From CAKZNE01 sp040222435 (lineage in GTDB: Bacteria > Bacteroidota > Bacteroidia > Flavobacteriales > Schleiferiaceae): DNA of 64,000 nucleotides. The notes beneath the pieces are model-generated. The model ran no database searches, was not told the DNA's origin, and saw nothing but the letters and a program-made list of their open reading frames with translations. Position 1 is the stretch's first letter. Each line of letters starts with the position of its first letter. Positions 26,201 through 34,057 of the stretch are shown one piece after another. The translations under genes and the position numbers were made by a program. The DNA lies in contig OZ243107.1 of NCBI GenBank assembly GCA_965212245.1, positions 186,001 to 250,000 of the forward strand, written 5' to 3'.

Positions 26201-26537
26201 GGGTGCCCCGCTCTCCATTTTGGATAGCCTGCGTAAAATGGAATATACTATTTATGAGCTGGAGGTAGAATTGAATGGTGATCATAGTTTGTCTAAAAGG
26301 AATTTTGATACTCCTCCTTCCCTAACCAGCCGTTTAAACAGGGCTGTATGGAATTCTTATTATACCACCATGGCACCTACCGGAGAACAATTGAAAAACC
26401 TGAAGATCGTGCAAGGCCAGTTAAGTGGATTAATCCTTAAATTAAAATCACTTCGCCAAAAAACGGACCGCATAAACCAACAGTTGATACAGGCCGGGGC
26501 TCCTTACCTGGAAGATGATCTGCCGGAAGGCTTTTAA
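23292..26537 (+). CDS. VPS10/BNR beta-propeller protein (glycosyl hydrolase-like)
   Basis: 1081 aa from ATG 23292 (an in-frame TTG at 23268 would spoil the signal peptide MIKRVLIFGILLIFQGAISAQ). Two large propellers built from Asp-box/BNR repeats follow: KSEDGGKSWTNM, KTTDGGKSWTQI, KSIDGGESWNEL, STDGGKSWNRV, RSNDRGNNWEVI, STDKGVSWQNI. This is the sortilin/VPS10-like WD40/YVTN family common in Bacteroidetes and often annotated as glycosyl hydrolase without evidence. The last ~300 residues hold a beta domain and a helical region (KQLEQGRRDITAVNQFKNHL). No T9SS sorting domain is visible, so it is probably periplasmic or outer-membrane associated. Confidence 0.85.
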   Translation: MIKRVLIFGILLIFQGAISAQESEEPKPLIEKTSVSALKFRSIGPALTSGRIADLAVNPENKDEYYVATASGGVWKTTNHGVTYQPVFDDQGSYSIGCVRLDATNPNVVWVGSGENNNQRSVAYGDGVYKSEDGGKSWTNMGLKNSEHIGMIIIHPENSNIVYVAAYGPLWSRGGDRGIYKTTDGGKSWTQILSVSENTGFNEIHMDPRNPDVLYATAHQRRRHVWTYLSGGPESAIYKSIDGGESWNELKNGIPGDDKGRIALAISPANPDIIYAMIEGHGVYRSDDRGASFSFKNKYETSGNYYVELVPHPTDQEVVYSMDTYMHVSTDGGKSWNRVPEDKKHVDNHCLWINPDNTDHMIAGCDGGLYETYDHAQNWQFKPNLPVTQFYKVTVDNDLPFYNVYGGTQDNFSLGGPSRTINRSGITNSDWFVTNTGDGFESAIDPVDPNVVYAQSQYGGLVRYDKKNGESVGIQPSPDYGEPAYRWNWDAPLLISPHDHKRLYFAANKVFRSNDRGNNWEVISKDLSQQIDRHTLPVMGKIWSVDAIAYDRSTSNYGNIVALDESPLQENLLFAGTDDGLIHVSSDGGNNWTKYQSFPGIPKNTYVNMLVASKFDAHTVFAVFNNHKNGDFKPYLLKSTDKGVSWQNITGDLPERGSVYCIAQDHINKDLLFAGTEFGAFFSYNGGENWKPLKSGLPTVAVRDIALQERESDLVVATMGRGFYILDDYSALRGYKPDNLEKEAYIFPVKNGLTYMEASPLGYNEVGFQGASYHFDKNPETGVQIVYYVKDDVRSLKQKRQKAEKKTRENDGSPSYPSAKELRAEDREEKAYHIFLIADDSGNEVSRFSEEAASGMKRVNWNGRLSSSSHTNTEGSPVTRGRYANLALPGTYSVSIYRSKDGETQKLAGPEKFELNWLDNGSMSAKDRLALADFQKQLEQGRRDITAVNQFKNHLITRIEKLKANTRNTPGAPLSILDSLRKMEYTIYELEVELNGDHSLSKRNFDTPPSLTSRLNRAVWNSYYTTMAPTGEQLKNLKIVQGQLSGLILKLKSLRQKTDRINQQLIQAGAPYLEDDLPEGF

Positions 26538-26607
26538 TTAAAAATAGATTATAATGAAGGCAGCATTGCGTTGCCAGATAAATCATTTATAGACAGGCCT
26601 TATTCCG

Positions 26608-26656
26608 TACCTTTGCCCCCCAATTTTTGACCAGGATCATTTCATGGAGAATGATC
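26608..26656 (+). promoter_or_regulatory. folE promoter region
   Basis: TACCTTTG (26608-26615) matches the -7 consensus, with TTTA about 18 nt upstream as a weak -33. A 7-bp inverted repeat GATCATT/AATGATC (26635-26656) lies in the leader just before the folE ATG and could be a regulator site. Confidence 0.45.
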
Positions 26657-26673
26657 AATCGTAAATTACAGGA

Positions 26674-27372
26674 ATGGAGATTAAAAAAAACAGTAAAGCT
26701 TTGGAAGCTGTAGCTGAAGAACAGGGAGACATTCACCTTTCAAGCGGCAATGCAGAAACACCAATGCGGGCCGGTGCTTTTGACCAAAGTGATGAGGAGA
26801 AAATAGAAGCCATCCGCGGCCATTTTGAAAAAATCCTGGACACCTTAGGTATGGACCTCACAGACGATAGCCTGAAAGGAACTCCGCTACGGGTGGCCAA
26901 AATGTTTGTAAAGGAAATATTCGGAGGGCTTAACCCCGAGCGCAAACCCAGCACCAGCACTTTTGATAATAAATATCAATATGGTGAAATGCTGGTGGAA
27001 AAAAATATTGTGGTATACTCCACCTGTGAGCACCACCTGCTTCCCATAGTAGGCCGGGCTCATGTAGCCTATATTTCAAACGGTACCGTTATCGGTTTAA
27101 GTAAAATGAACCGCATTGTAGACTACTATGCCAAACGTCCGCAGGTGCAGGAACGCATGACCAAGCAAATTGTTCAGGCCCTGCAGGAAGCCCTGGGTAC
27201 AGAAGATGTAGCCTGCGTGATTGACGCCAAACATTTATGTGTAAATTCACGGGGTATTCGCGATATCGAGAGCAGCACTGTAACCGCTGAGTTTGGAGGG
27301 AAATTCAAAGAAGAAAGTGCCAAGCGCGATTTCCTGGATTACATCAACATGAAAACAACATTTGACGCTTAA
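26674..27372 (+). CDS. folE: GTP cyclohydrolase I
   Basis: 232 aa with a ~40-residue N-terminal extension. It converts GTP to dihydroneopterin triphosphate, first step of folate/pterin synthesis. Zinc ligands are Cys118 and His121 in STCEHHLLPIVGRAHVAYI and Cys189 in HLCVNSRGIRD; the substrate-binding SKMNRIVDYYAKRPQVQERM is complete. First gene of a plus-strand run with cysS (12 bases later), yidD and a PD40 lipoprotein. Folate synthesis ties in functionally with metF/metH elsewhere in the window. Confidence 0.96.
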   Translation: MEIKKNSKALEAVAEEQGDIHLSSGNAETPMRAGAFDQSDEEKIEAIRGHFEKILDTLGMDLTDDSLKGTPLRVAKMFVKEIFGGLNPERKPSTSTFDNKYQYGEMLVEKNIVVYSTCEHHLLPIVGRAHVAYISNGTVIGLSKMNRIVDYYAKRPQVQERMTKQIVQALQEALGTEDVACVIDAKHLCVNSRGIRDIESSTVTAEFGGKFKEESAKRDFLDYINMKTTFDA

Positions 27373-27384
27373 AAATTTTACTCC

Positions 27385-28863
27385 ATGCCTTTATACGAAG
27401 AAAATGACCTGTTCCTCTATAATTCGCTGAATCGTAAAAAGGAAAAGTTTGAACCCCTTAAAAGTCCTCATGTAGGCATGTATGTATGCGGACCTACCGT
27501 GTACAGCGATGTGCATCTGGGTAATTGCCGCACCTTCATTTCTTTTGATCTGGTATACCGGTACCTTAGCCATCTGGGGTATAAAGTACGCTACGTTCGT
27601 AATATTACGGATGCCGGTCATTTGGTGGATGACGCTGATGAAGGCGAAGATAAAATTTCTAAAAAAGCGCGATTGGAATCTCTGGAACCCATGGAGATCG
27701 TACAGAAGTACACCTTGGGTTTTCACCATGTAATGGACCGCTTTAACTCCATTCCGCCCAGCATTGAGCCCACCGCCACCGGCCATATTGTAGAGCAGAT
27801 CGATACCGTAAGAAAAATCCTGGAAGCCGGGCTGGCTTATGAGGTAAACGGGTCCGTTTATTTTGACGTGCCTAAGTATAATGAGAGTCATGACTATGGT
27901 AAGCTCTCGGGGCGCAAAATTGAAGAGCTATTAAGTGGTACCCGGGAACTGGAAGGGCAATCTGAAAAGCGCAGTCCGCTGGACTTTGCTATCTGGAAAA
28001 AAGCTGATCCAACCCATATCATGCGCTGGAACTCACCCTGGGGCGCAGGTTTCCCCGGATGGCACCTGGAATGCTCCATCATGAGCACCAAGTATCTGGG
28101 TGAAAAATTTGACATTCACGGTGGCGGTATGGACCTTAAATTTCCGCATCATGAATGCGAAATCGCACAAAATACCGCGGCCAATGGTGATGGCGCAGTC
28201 CGGTATTGGCTGCATGGCAATATGCTTACCCTCAATGGTGCACGCATGAGCAAGTCCACCGGTAATACGCTATTGCCCGGAGAGCTTTTTTCTGGTAATA
28301 CCGATAAACTGGATAAGGGATTTGCCCCGGCTGTGGTCCGCTTCTTTATGATGCAGGCCCATTACCGCAGTCAGCTTGATTTTAGCAATGATGCTTTACT
28401 GGCCGCTGAAAAAGGCTATATCCGCCTGATGGACGGCCTGCATAAGTTAAAAACGTTACAGGCAGGCGGTTCAACCGATTTTAAGGTGGCCGACTGGAAG
28501 AAAAAGTGCTACGAAGCCATGAACGATGATTTCAACAGCCCTATTCTTATTGCGCATCTTTTTGATGCCATCCGCTTTATTAATGGTGCCGGGGTAAAAG
28601 CTTCCGGTCTTTCACAGGATGATCTGGACGATTTTTCACAAAGCCTGCATGCCTTTGTGTATGACGTGCTTGGGCTGGAAGATACCATGACGGATGAAGG
28701 TGGAGCAAAGCTGGATGAAGTGATGAAAATGCTGATTGACATGCGGGCTACGGCAAGAGCCGATAAAGATTGGGGCTTGTCAGACAAAATCCGCGATCAG
28801 CTCTCTGAAATAGGTATACAGTTAAAAGACGGGCCGGAAGGCACCAGCTACACCTTACAATAG
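27385..28863 (+). CDS. cysS: Cysteinyl-tRNA synthetase
   Basis: 492 aa class I synthetase. Zinc ligand Cys35 in MYVCGPTVYSDVHLGNCRTF, HIGH-like HLGN (44-47), the zinc/cysteine-binding PGWHLECSIMSTKYLG and HGGGMDLKFPHHECEIAQ, and KMSKS-type RMSKSTGNTLL (287-297). It charges tRNA-Cys. Its TAG overlaps the GTG of yidD by one base, so the two are coupled. Confidence 0.97.
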   Translation: MPLYEENDLFLYNSLNRKKEKFEPLKSPHVGMYVCGPTVYSDVHLGNCRTFISFDLVYRYLSHLGYKVRYVRNITDAGHLVDDADEGEDKISKKARLESLEPMEIVQKYTLGFHHVMDRFNSIPPSIEPTATGHIVEQIDTVRKILEAGLAYEVNGSVYFDVPKYNESHDYGKLSGRKIEELLSGTRELEGQSEKRSPLDFAIWKKADPTHIMRWNSPWGAGFPGWHLECSIMSTKYLGEKFDIHGGGMDLKFPHHECEIAQNTAANGDGAVRYWLHGNMLTLNGARMSKSTGNTLLPGELFSGNTDKLDKGFAPAVVRFFMMQAHYRSQLDFSNDALLAAEKGYIRLMDGLHKLKTLQAGGSTDFKVADWKKKCYEAMNDDFNSPILIAHLFDAIRFINGAGVKASGLSQDDLDDFSQSLHAFVYDVLGLEDTMTDEGGAKLDEVMKMLIDMRATARADKDWGLSDKIRDQLSEIGIQLKDGPEGTSYTLQ

Positions 28864-29120
28864 TGATCATCAGGTTTATAAAAAATAGTATATCGGCTGT
28901 ATTTATTGGGTTAGTTAAGGTCTATCAGGCCGTAATTTCGCCTATGCTGCCCAGCAGTTGCCGGCATACACCTACCTGTTCACAATATACCATTGAGGCT
29001 ATCCGTATATGGGGTCCTTTAAAGGGACTCTGGCTGGGCCTTAAACGATTATCAAAATGTCACCCCTGGGGAACGCATGGTTACGATCCCGTTCCTCCTA
29101 AAAATTCCAAGTCAGTATGA
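28863..29120 (+). CDS. yidD: Membrane protein insertion efficiency factor
   Basis: 85 aa, GTG start overlapping the cysS stop. Typical YidD: LVKVYQAVISPMLPSSCRHT, PTCSQYTIEAIRIWGPLKG and LSKCHPWGTHGYDPVP, with the three conserved cysteines and an N-terminal amphipathic/hydrophobic helix. It helps YidC/Sec-dependent insertion at the inner membrane. The next gene starts inside its stop codon (ATGA). Confidence 0.92.
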   Translation: MIIRFIKNSISAVFIGLVKVYQAVISPMLPSSCRHTPTCSQYTIEAIRIWGPLKGLWLGLKRLSKCHPWGTHGYDPVPPKNSKSV

Positions 29121-30244
29121 AATTGTCATCTTTCCTTTTGAGTGTTACTTTTTTAATGACCGGAGCCTGGGCCTGCCAGCAAACCGGAGAAGCTGAAACC
29201 CGTAAAGAAACTCAAGAGGATTCTACCACCACCCAGGAGGCCCCTAACAACAGCCTGATATTAGAAGGTGAAACGCACCTTAAAAACATCCGCCAGTTAA
29301 CCAATGGGGGTGATAATGCCGAAGCTTATTTTTCATTTGATAACAGCATGGCGGTATTTCAGTCCAACTACAAAGATTGGGGTGTAGAGTGTGATCAGAT
29401 CTTTTATTTTGACATTGCCCATGACAAGCTGATGGATAAAGCGCCTAAAATGGTAAGCACCGGAAGAGGGCGTACTACCTGCAGCTATTTTTTACCTGGT
29501 GATTCCACTATTGTATATGCCAGCACCCACCTGGGCGGAGAGGCCTGCCCGCCTGAACCCGGGCATGAGGAAGGCTATGTGTGGCCGGTTTATGAGAGCT
29601 TTGATATTTTCACAGCAGATCTGGAAGGTAATATCCTGCGTCAATTGACCCGGTCTCCCGGTTACGATGCCGAAGCTACGGTTTCCCCTCAGGGCGATAA
29701 GATCGTATTTACCTCAACCCGTTCCGGTGATCTTGAACTATGGACTATGAATATTGATGGTTCTGACCAGAAACAGGTAACCAAGGGATTAGGTTACGAT
29801 GGTGGTGCCTTTTTCTCTCCTGATGGTACTAAACTGATCTTCCGCGCTTCCCGCCCTGAAACGGAAGCTGAGCAAAAGGAATATAAGGACCTACTGGCCC
29901 GGGGTTTGGTGATGCCCACCAATATGGAACTGTACGTGTGTAATGTAGACGGTAGTGAACTGCGCCAGATCACTGAACTGGGCAATGCCAACTGGGCGCC
30001 CTTCTTTCATCCCTCCGGAGAAAAGGTGATCTTTTCGTCCAATCATAAATCCGAAAGAGGTTTCCCCTTTAACCTGTTCATGATCAATGTAGATGGTACC
30101 GGCCTGGAGCAAATTACTTTTGATGAGCAATTTGATTCCTTCCCCATGTTTAGCTATGATGGTAAAAAACTGATCTTCTCTTCCAACCGTAATAATGGTG
30201 GTACCCGAAACACCAATTTATTTATAGCCGATTGGGTGGATTGA
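29117..30244 (+). CDS. PD40/TolB-like beta-propeller lipoprotein
   Basis: 375 aa. Signal peptide with a lipobox-like LMTGAWAC (Cys20) and a Glu/Thr-rich linker. Residues ~55-375 are PD40/WD40-like TolB repeats: AEATVSPQGDKIVFTSTRSG, GGAFFSPDGTKLIFRASRP, WAPFFHPSGEKVIFSSNHKS, FPMFSYDGKKLIFSSNRNNG. Six blades fit a TolB-like propeller. Cys residues EACPPEP may form a disulfide. Fourth gene of the folE run; ligand unknown. An AT-rich accessory island begins right after it. Confidence 0.85.
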   Translation: MKLSSFLLSVTFLMTGAWACQQTGEAETRKETQEDSTTTQEAPNNSLILEGETHLKNIRQLTNGGDNAEAYFSFDNSMAVFQSNYKDWGVECDQIFYFDIAHDKLMDKAPKMVSTGRGRTTCSYFLPGDSTIVYASTHLGGEACPPEPGHEEGYVWPVYESFDIFTADLEGNILRQLTRSPGYDAEATVSPQGDKIVFTSTRSGDLELWTMNIDGSDQKQVTKGLGYDGGAFFSPDGTKLIFRASRPETEAEQKEYKDLLARGLVMPTNMELYVCNVDGSELRQITELGNANWAPFFHPSGEKVIFSSNHKSERGFPFNLFMINVDGTGLEQITFDEQFDSFPMFSYDGKKLIFSSNRNNGGTRNTNLFIADWVD

Positions 30245-30510
30245 TGTCCCCAAATTTCTTAAAGCCGTTATGGAGATGGCCAGCGCAATTTGGCATGAAG
30301 TTAAGTATCGCTCTGTCTCTCTTTCTATCCCTAACGGAAATCCCGACCGAAGGGTATTTGTTCGTTAAGACACATGGTTTACACAAGTTATAGATTAGGG
30401 TTTACGTGCGAGGATTTTCCGCAGGAAAATCAGACGTAGTAAACTTGCAACGACCTTTGGTTAAGCCCAAAATTGAGCAATTATTTTTATACATTGTTAG
30501 CCACTGTTTT
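30245..30510 (-). repeat. attC-like palindromic intergenic element (downstream of 260-aa gene)
   Basis: Minus-strand order: AGTGGCTAACAATG right after the unknown gene, then a hairpin core (GATTTTCC, TGC, GGAAAATC) inside a larger stem formed by GTAAAC/GTTTAC, and CGCTGGC at 30285-30279. No gene is visible. The flanking TTAGCCACT (plus 30497-30505) is the exact inverted partner of AGTGGCTAA on the other side of the gene. The shape suggests a recombination site; see findings. Confidence 0.5.
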
Positions 30511-31284
30511 TTAATTTATTCTAAACACTTCTTTAAAAGGTGCTCTTAATTTGTATCTTTCAGATTCGGTTAAAATATTGTCCGAAGCATATGACATTCC
30601 AGCGTGAAGTATTTTTTCCACAGCTTTTGCCCAAATAGGTTTTAGATAAATCTCTCCATCTTCATCTACTCCAAAGGCAGAATCTCCAACTAATTCTCTT
30701 GCTCTAATATCAAATTGAGATGAAATAATTGATAATCCCTCTTTGATTGGGGAACTGTATCTATGATTTTTAGGTGCAAGTTTAATTGTATCGAGATGGT
30801 CATCATTCACAAAAGGGTGATTAGCGTCATAAATCATTATCCAATTTCGCCAAGCTTTTGTAAATAATTCACTGTTCATCCCTTTTTCAAACTTCGATAG
30901 TTCCAAAACTTTATCTTCGGTAATATTTCTTGTTAAGTTGATAATTTGCTCAACCTTTCGTCCATTGTCTCCAAATAACTCTTTGATTTCAATTTCTTCT
31001 AATATTTTAACTCCAAAAGTTCGTGTGTACCATACATCTTTTACTAATCCTTTATTTATTCTTTTCCCTCTTGAAGGATTAATGACTTCGACTTTAAACA
31101 GCTTCCCTGGCCATTGAGTGATAATTTTGGTATCCAGTGAATGGTCAACAACAATGAAAGGTGGTTTTTTGTCTTTTTTAATTATTGCATCACCAACTTT
31201 AGCATTTCCAAATAATTCGTTTTCATCTTTCGATGCATAAACGTATCCTTGAATTTTCCTTTTACTAAAATTGAATAGATTCAT
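30511..31284 (-). CDS. Unrecognised cassette-like protein (257 aa)
   Basis: Starts at ATG 31284 (MNLFNFSKRKIQGYVYAS); an in-frame TTG at 31293 adds three residues. Soluble, Lys/Ile/Asn-rich, much more AT-rich than the housekeeping neighbours. N-terminal half beta-rich (KVGDAIIKKDKKPPFIVVDH, FKVEVINPSRGKR), middle helical (KAWRNWIMIYDANHPFVNDD), C-terminal half with GLSIISSQFDIRARELVG and ESERYKLRAPFKEVFRI. No family recognised. It is flanked by 9-bp inverted repeats and by long palindromes, the layout of an integron gene cassette, which suggests horizontal origin. Confidence 0.65.
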   Translation of the reverse strand: MNLFNFSKRKIQGYVYASKDENELFGNAKVGDAIIKKDKKPPFIVVDHSLDTKIITQWPGKLFKVEVINPSRGKRINKGLVKDVWYTRTFGVKILEEIEIKELFGDNGRKVEQIINLTRNITEDKVLELSKFEKGMNSELFTKAWRNWIMIYDANHPFVNDDHLDTIKLAPKNHRYSSPIKEGLSIISSQFDIRARELVGDSAFGVDEDGEIYLKPIWAKAVEKILHAGMSYASDNILTESERYKLRAPFKEVFRIN

Positions 31285-31295
31285 TTTCTTCAAAT

Positions 31296-31440
31296 AGTGG
31301 CTAATGACCTGCTAAACGCAGTTCAGTTTCAGGAACGGAAAGATATTGAATTTGACAAAGATGATTTGCGATAAGTACTAGTCCGAAGAAAAGTGTGATC
31401 GCAAATCATCATTCGTACATCAGCAGGTGCAAGCCAGCGT
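31296..31440 (-). repeat. attC-like palindromic intergenic element between two cassette-like genes
   Basis: Nested complementary arms: GGCT (31299-31302) with AGCC (31432-31435); ACCTGCT (31307-31313) with AGCAGGT (31422-31428); a perfect 13-bp core GATGATTTGCGAT (31360-31372) with its complement (31398-31410). AAACGCAG lies at 31314-31321. Together they fold into one long imperfect hairpin as integron attC sites do. Confidence 0.6.
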
Positions 31441-31452
31441 TGATGACCAAAT

Positions 31453-31944
31453 TCAAAAGATTGAGAGTTCAGGGAGTTGTTCTTTATTTAAATGTCTTTC
31501 ATGAATCATTATTTCGATTTCATTTTTATCGCTCTTGGACAAAATGGATACAGGTCGATTTATTAATATTCGACTTACTTTTTGGTTACGTTTAAGTCTT
31601 TGCGAAATGTTGTCTGACGAGAAATGGTATTGAGCTCCGGTTTTGTCGACAGAGGAGTTAAGGAGTCTGGAAATAGTCTGTTCAATCTTAGTCCTTGGAT
31701 AAATTTTTAGAGTTGACTTAGATATTCCTTTAATCTTAATCTGGTATGGAGGTGTTTCATGATTCTTTCCCAAGTGGATTCCTGAGTGATAGTTTCCAAA
31801 AATCACGATTTCATTATCGAGATAGCACATTGAAAAAGAGTGCAGGGTTTCTTTTACTGCTCCTGTCGGATATCTAGTCACTCTTTGATCACCGACCTTG
31901 TATTCTCCTTCAAGTTTTTTCGATATTGCGAGGATTTGATTCAT
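31453..31944 (-). CDS. Unrecognised cassette-like protein (163 aa)
   Basis: 163 aa, soluble, basic, AT-rich like the next gene. N-terminal 80 residues look like a beta domain (KLEGEYKVGDQRVTRYPTGA, MCYLDNEIVIFGNYHSGIHL, YQIKIKGISKSTLKIYPRTK); the rest is helical and charged. I recognise no family. Palindromic elements flank it on both sides and it has no promoter of its own in view. Horizontal acquisition is likely; function unknown. Confidence 0.6.
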   Translation of the reverse strand: MNQILAISKKLEGEYKVGDQRVTRYPTGAVKETLHSFSMCYLDNEIVIFGNYHSGIHLGKNHETPPYQIKIKGISKSTLKIYPRTKIEQTISRLLNSSVDKTGAQYHFSSDNISQRLKRNQKVSRILINRPVSILSKSDKNEIEIMIHERHLNKEQLPELSIF

Positions 31945-32227
31945 TGTCGTTTTTCAGCTTGCAGCTAACTACTGGACAAACGCAGTAGCCCCTTTTTCAA
32001 GTTTGTAATTTTAAAATGGTTTAAGCAGGTTATCCGCCTAATACGTATTTACAAACCACAGCTAAGCGCTTAAAACGAGCATAATTTCGTAAAAATCCCT
32101 TAGCAGGGCCTCCATAATTTTTGAAAGGTGGTTTTACTGGGATAAAACGCAGCCTCCGGCCGCAGCAGAATGCTGCGCCTAAATAGTTTTGAGTCAGGCT
32201 GTAAAAGGGCAGTACTGTACTTAGAAT
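31945..32227 (-). repeat. Degenerate attC-like sequence upstream of the 163-aa gene
   Basis: Contains two further AAACGCAG motifs (31978-31985 and 32145-32152), each preceded by an ACTGG. The first sits in a CTACTG/CAGTAG hairpin next to GCTAAC, as in the 31296-31440 element. A GC-rich hairpin GCGCAGCATTCTGCTGCGG (minus strand) is also present. No coding sequence seen. Confidence 0.4.
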
Positions 32228-32368
32228 TTAATCCTTTTCCAGTTTTACATCCCCAAATATTTCCTTTAATACTTCGCAAGGATCGGCATTAATGGCCAGA
32301 GCAATAAGATAAAGCCCTTTAGCCCTTACATGTGTGTTGTCATTTAAGGTGAGTTCAATGTAAGAGTG
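32228..32368 (-). pseudogene. Remnant resembling the end of an HTH-type protein
   Basis: An open stretch of 46 codons with no ATG, preceded by an in-frame TAG, ends at TAA 32230-32228. It reads ...IELTLNDNTHVRAKGL, YLIALAINADPCEVLKEIFGD, like the C-terminal helices of XRE-type regulators (VRAxxLYxIAxALxxxPxELL). The N-terminal DNA-binding part is absent. It looks like a decayed gene beside the cassette-like island. Confidence 0.35.
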
Positions 32369-32504
32369 CTACGGATATATTTTGTCAACTTGAATGAAGT
32401 TTCAAATAAAACTTTTACCGGACAGGCAAAAGGAGTCATTTTCCATGCAAAATTCTTTCAGAATTTCACTCAAACTGACATCATTATAGTATATCGAACT
32501 CACG

Positions 32505-33275
32505 TTATTTAGTGCACACATAAAGGATCTCTCCTTTGGGCAGGCGATAACGGTCAAAGCGCTCAGGAGTAAGCTTTTGGGAATAATCCACCGGGTTTAC
32601 TTGAAAACCCGCTTTCTCTAAACGATCGGGATAATCCTGCCCGTACATACGCACATGATCGTACTGCCCAAAACGCCTTTTACGCTCTTCGGGGTCTTCA
32701 AGAGTTGGATCTTCATCCGTTTTTGCCATGGAGGGATCCAAAGGCACCTGCATAATAGCCAGTCCACCGGGCTTTAATACCCTGCGTAACTCCCGCATAC
32801 ATTGCAGATCATCGGTAACGTGCTCCAGTACATGATTGCAAAACACCACGTCAAAAGTATCGTCACCATATTGGATATTGTGAATATCCATCTTTACATC
32901 GGCAATGGGTGAGTCCAGATCTGCCGTGAGATACTCCAGGTTTTTCATTTTACGGAAACGCCCGTAAAACCCTTGTTCAGGAGCCACGTGTAACATTTTA
33001 TGCGGAGCGGTAAAGAAATCCGTTTCTTCTTTAAGATACAACCATAGTAAACGGTGCCGCTCTAAAGATAAGCTACCGGGTGCTAATGCATTTTCACGCT
33101 GCCGCCCTTCGTACCCATAAGGCAACATTTTTTTATAGGTGCGCCCGTCAATCGGGTCCTCGTATCTATCTCCCGCATACATAATGGCCAGCAATGGTCT
33201 CACAGCATAGCTAAGCCGGATAAGCATAGGCCGGGGAATCATTTTAAGCGCTAAGCGAAAGGCGGATTTGATCAT
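32505..33275 (-). CDS. Class I SAM-dependent methyltransferase
   Basis: 256 aa. A hydrophobic N-terminus (FRLALKMIPRPMLIRLSYAVRPLLAIMYAG) precedes a Methyltransf_11-like Rossmann domain: LHVAPEQGFYGRF (motif I, degenerate), YLTADLDSPIADVKMDIHNI, FDVVFCNHVLEHVTDD (motif IV) and LRRVLKPGGLAIMQVPLD. Substrate unknown. Last gene of the gpmI-HAD-map operon, with a 4-base overlap to map. Confidence 0.88.
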   Translation of the reverse strand: MIKSAFRLALKMIPRPMLIRLSYAVRPLLAIMYAGDRYEDPIDGRTYKKMLPYGYEGRQRENALAPGSLSLERHRLLWLYLKEETDFFTAPHKMLHVAPEQGFYGRFRKMKNLEYLTADLDSPIADVKMDIHNIQYGDDTFDVVFCNHVLEHVTDDLQCMRELRRVLKPGGLAIMQVPLDPSMAKTDEDPTLEDPEERKRRFGQYDHVRMYGQDYPDRLEKAGFQVNPVDYSQKLTPERFDRYRLPKGEILYVCTK

Positions 33276-34057
33276 ACCGTTTCAGTAATACCTAAAGCTT
33301 CATAAATATAATCGAAGGTAGAAAGGATGTCCGGCTTACCATCCACAATGGCTACATCATGTTCAAAGTGAGCAGCCGGCTTCCCATCCACGGTATTGAT
33401 GGTCCAGCCGTCACTCAGTTGTTTGATGCGGTGGGTACCCATGGTGATCATAGGCTCAATGGCAATGACCAAACCTTCCTGGAATTTCTTTCCGCGTCCC
33501 TGACGTCCGTAATTCGGTACCTGGGGATCTTCGTGCATGCTTTTACCCAAGCCATGTCCTACCAGCTCACGCACTACACCATAACCATGATCTTCTGCAT
33601 GCTTTTGGATAGCATAGCTAAGGTCGCCCATACGATTACCCGTGCGTAATTGCTCAATGCCCTTGTACAGGCATTCTTTGGTAACTTTTAAAAGTTGTTT
33701 GGTTTCTTCGGCTACCTCCCCTACTTCAAAAGTATAGGCATGATCTCCGTAATAGCCATTCAGGATAGCACCACAATCTACACTTACGATGTCGCCATCT
33801 TCCAACGGCTTGGCAATGGGTAAACCATGAACCACCGTTTCGTTCCGGGAGATCAGTAAAGTACTGGGGCAGTCGTACAGACCTAAAAAACCCGGTATGG
33901 CACCCTGCTCTCTTATATATTCCTCAGCCATTTTATCAAGCCTGGTAGGCACTGCCCCGGGCTTAATCTCCGCAGCCAGCATACCTAAGGTGCGGCTCAC
34001 TACCCGGGCAGCGTCACGCATCAGCTCAATCTCTTCTTTGGTCTTGTATTTAATCAA
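33272..34057 (-). CDS. map: Methionine aminopeptidase, type I
   Basis: 261 aa. Removes the initiator methionine from nascent proteins. Dinuclear metal site ligands are in VSVDCGAILNGYYGDHAYTF (two Asp), GHGLGKSMHEDP (His), IAIEPMI (Glu) and HFEHDVAIVDG (Glu); the substrate His lies in ETVVHGLP. Overlaps both neighbours by 4 bases (ATGA), so its translation is coupled to HAD and methyltransferase genes. Confidence 0.96.
   Translation of the reverse strand: MIKYKTKEEIELMRDAARVVSRTLGMLAAEIKPGAVPTRLDKMAEEYIREQGAIPGFLGLYDCPSTLLISRNETVVHGLPIAKPLEDGDIVSVDCGAILNGYYGDHAYTFEVGEVAEETKQLLKVTKECLYKGIEQLRTGNRMGDLSYAIQKHAEDHGYGVVRELVGHGLGKSMHEDPQVPNYGRQGRGKKFQEGLVIAIEPMITMGTHRIKQLSDGWTINTVDGKPAAHFEHDVAIVDGKPDILSTFDYIYEALGITETV

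Noticed and set aside
30497..31304. Insertion sequence with 9-bp terminal inverted repeats around the 257-aa gene
   Set aside because: The product has no transposase motif (no DDE, no HUH, no Ser/Tyr recombinase signature), and the repeats fall inside longer palindromes that also flank the other gene.
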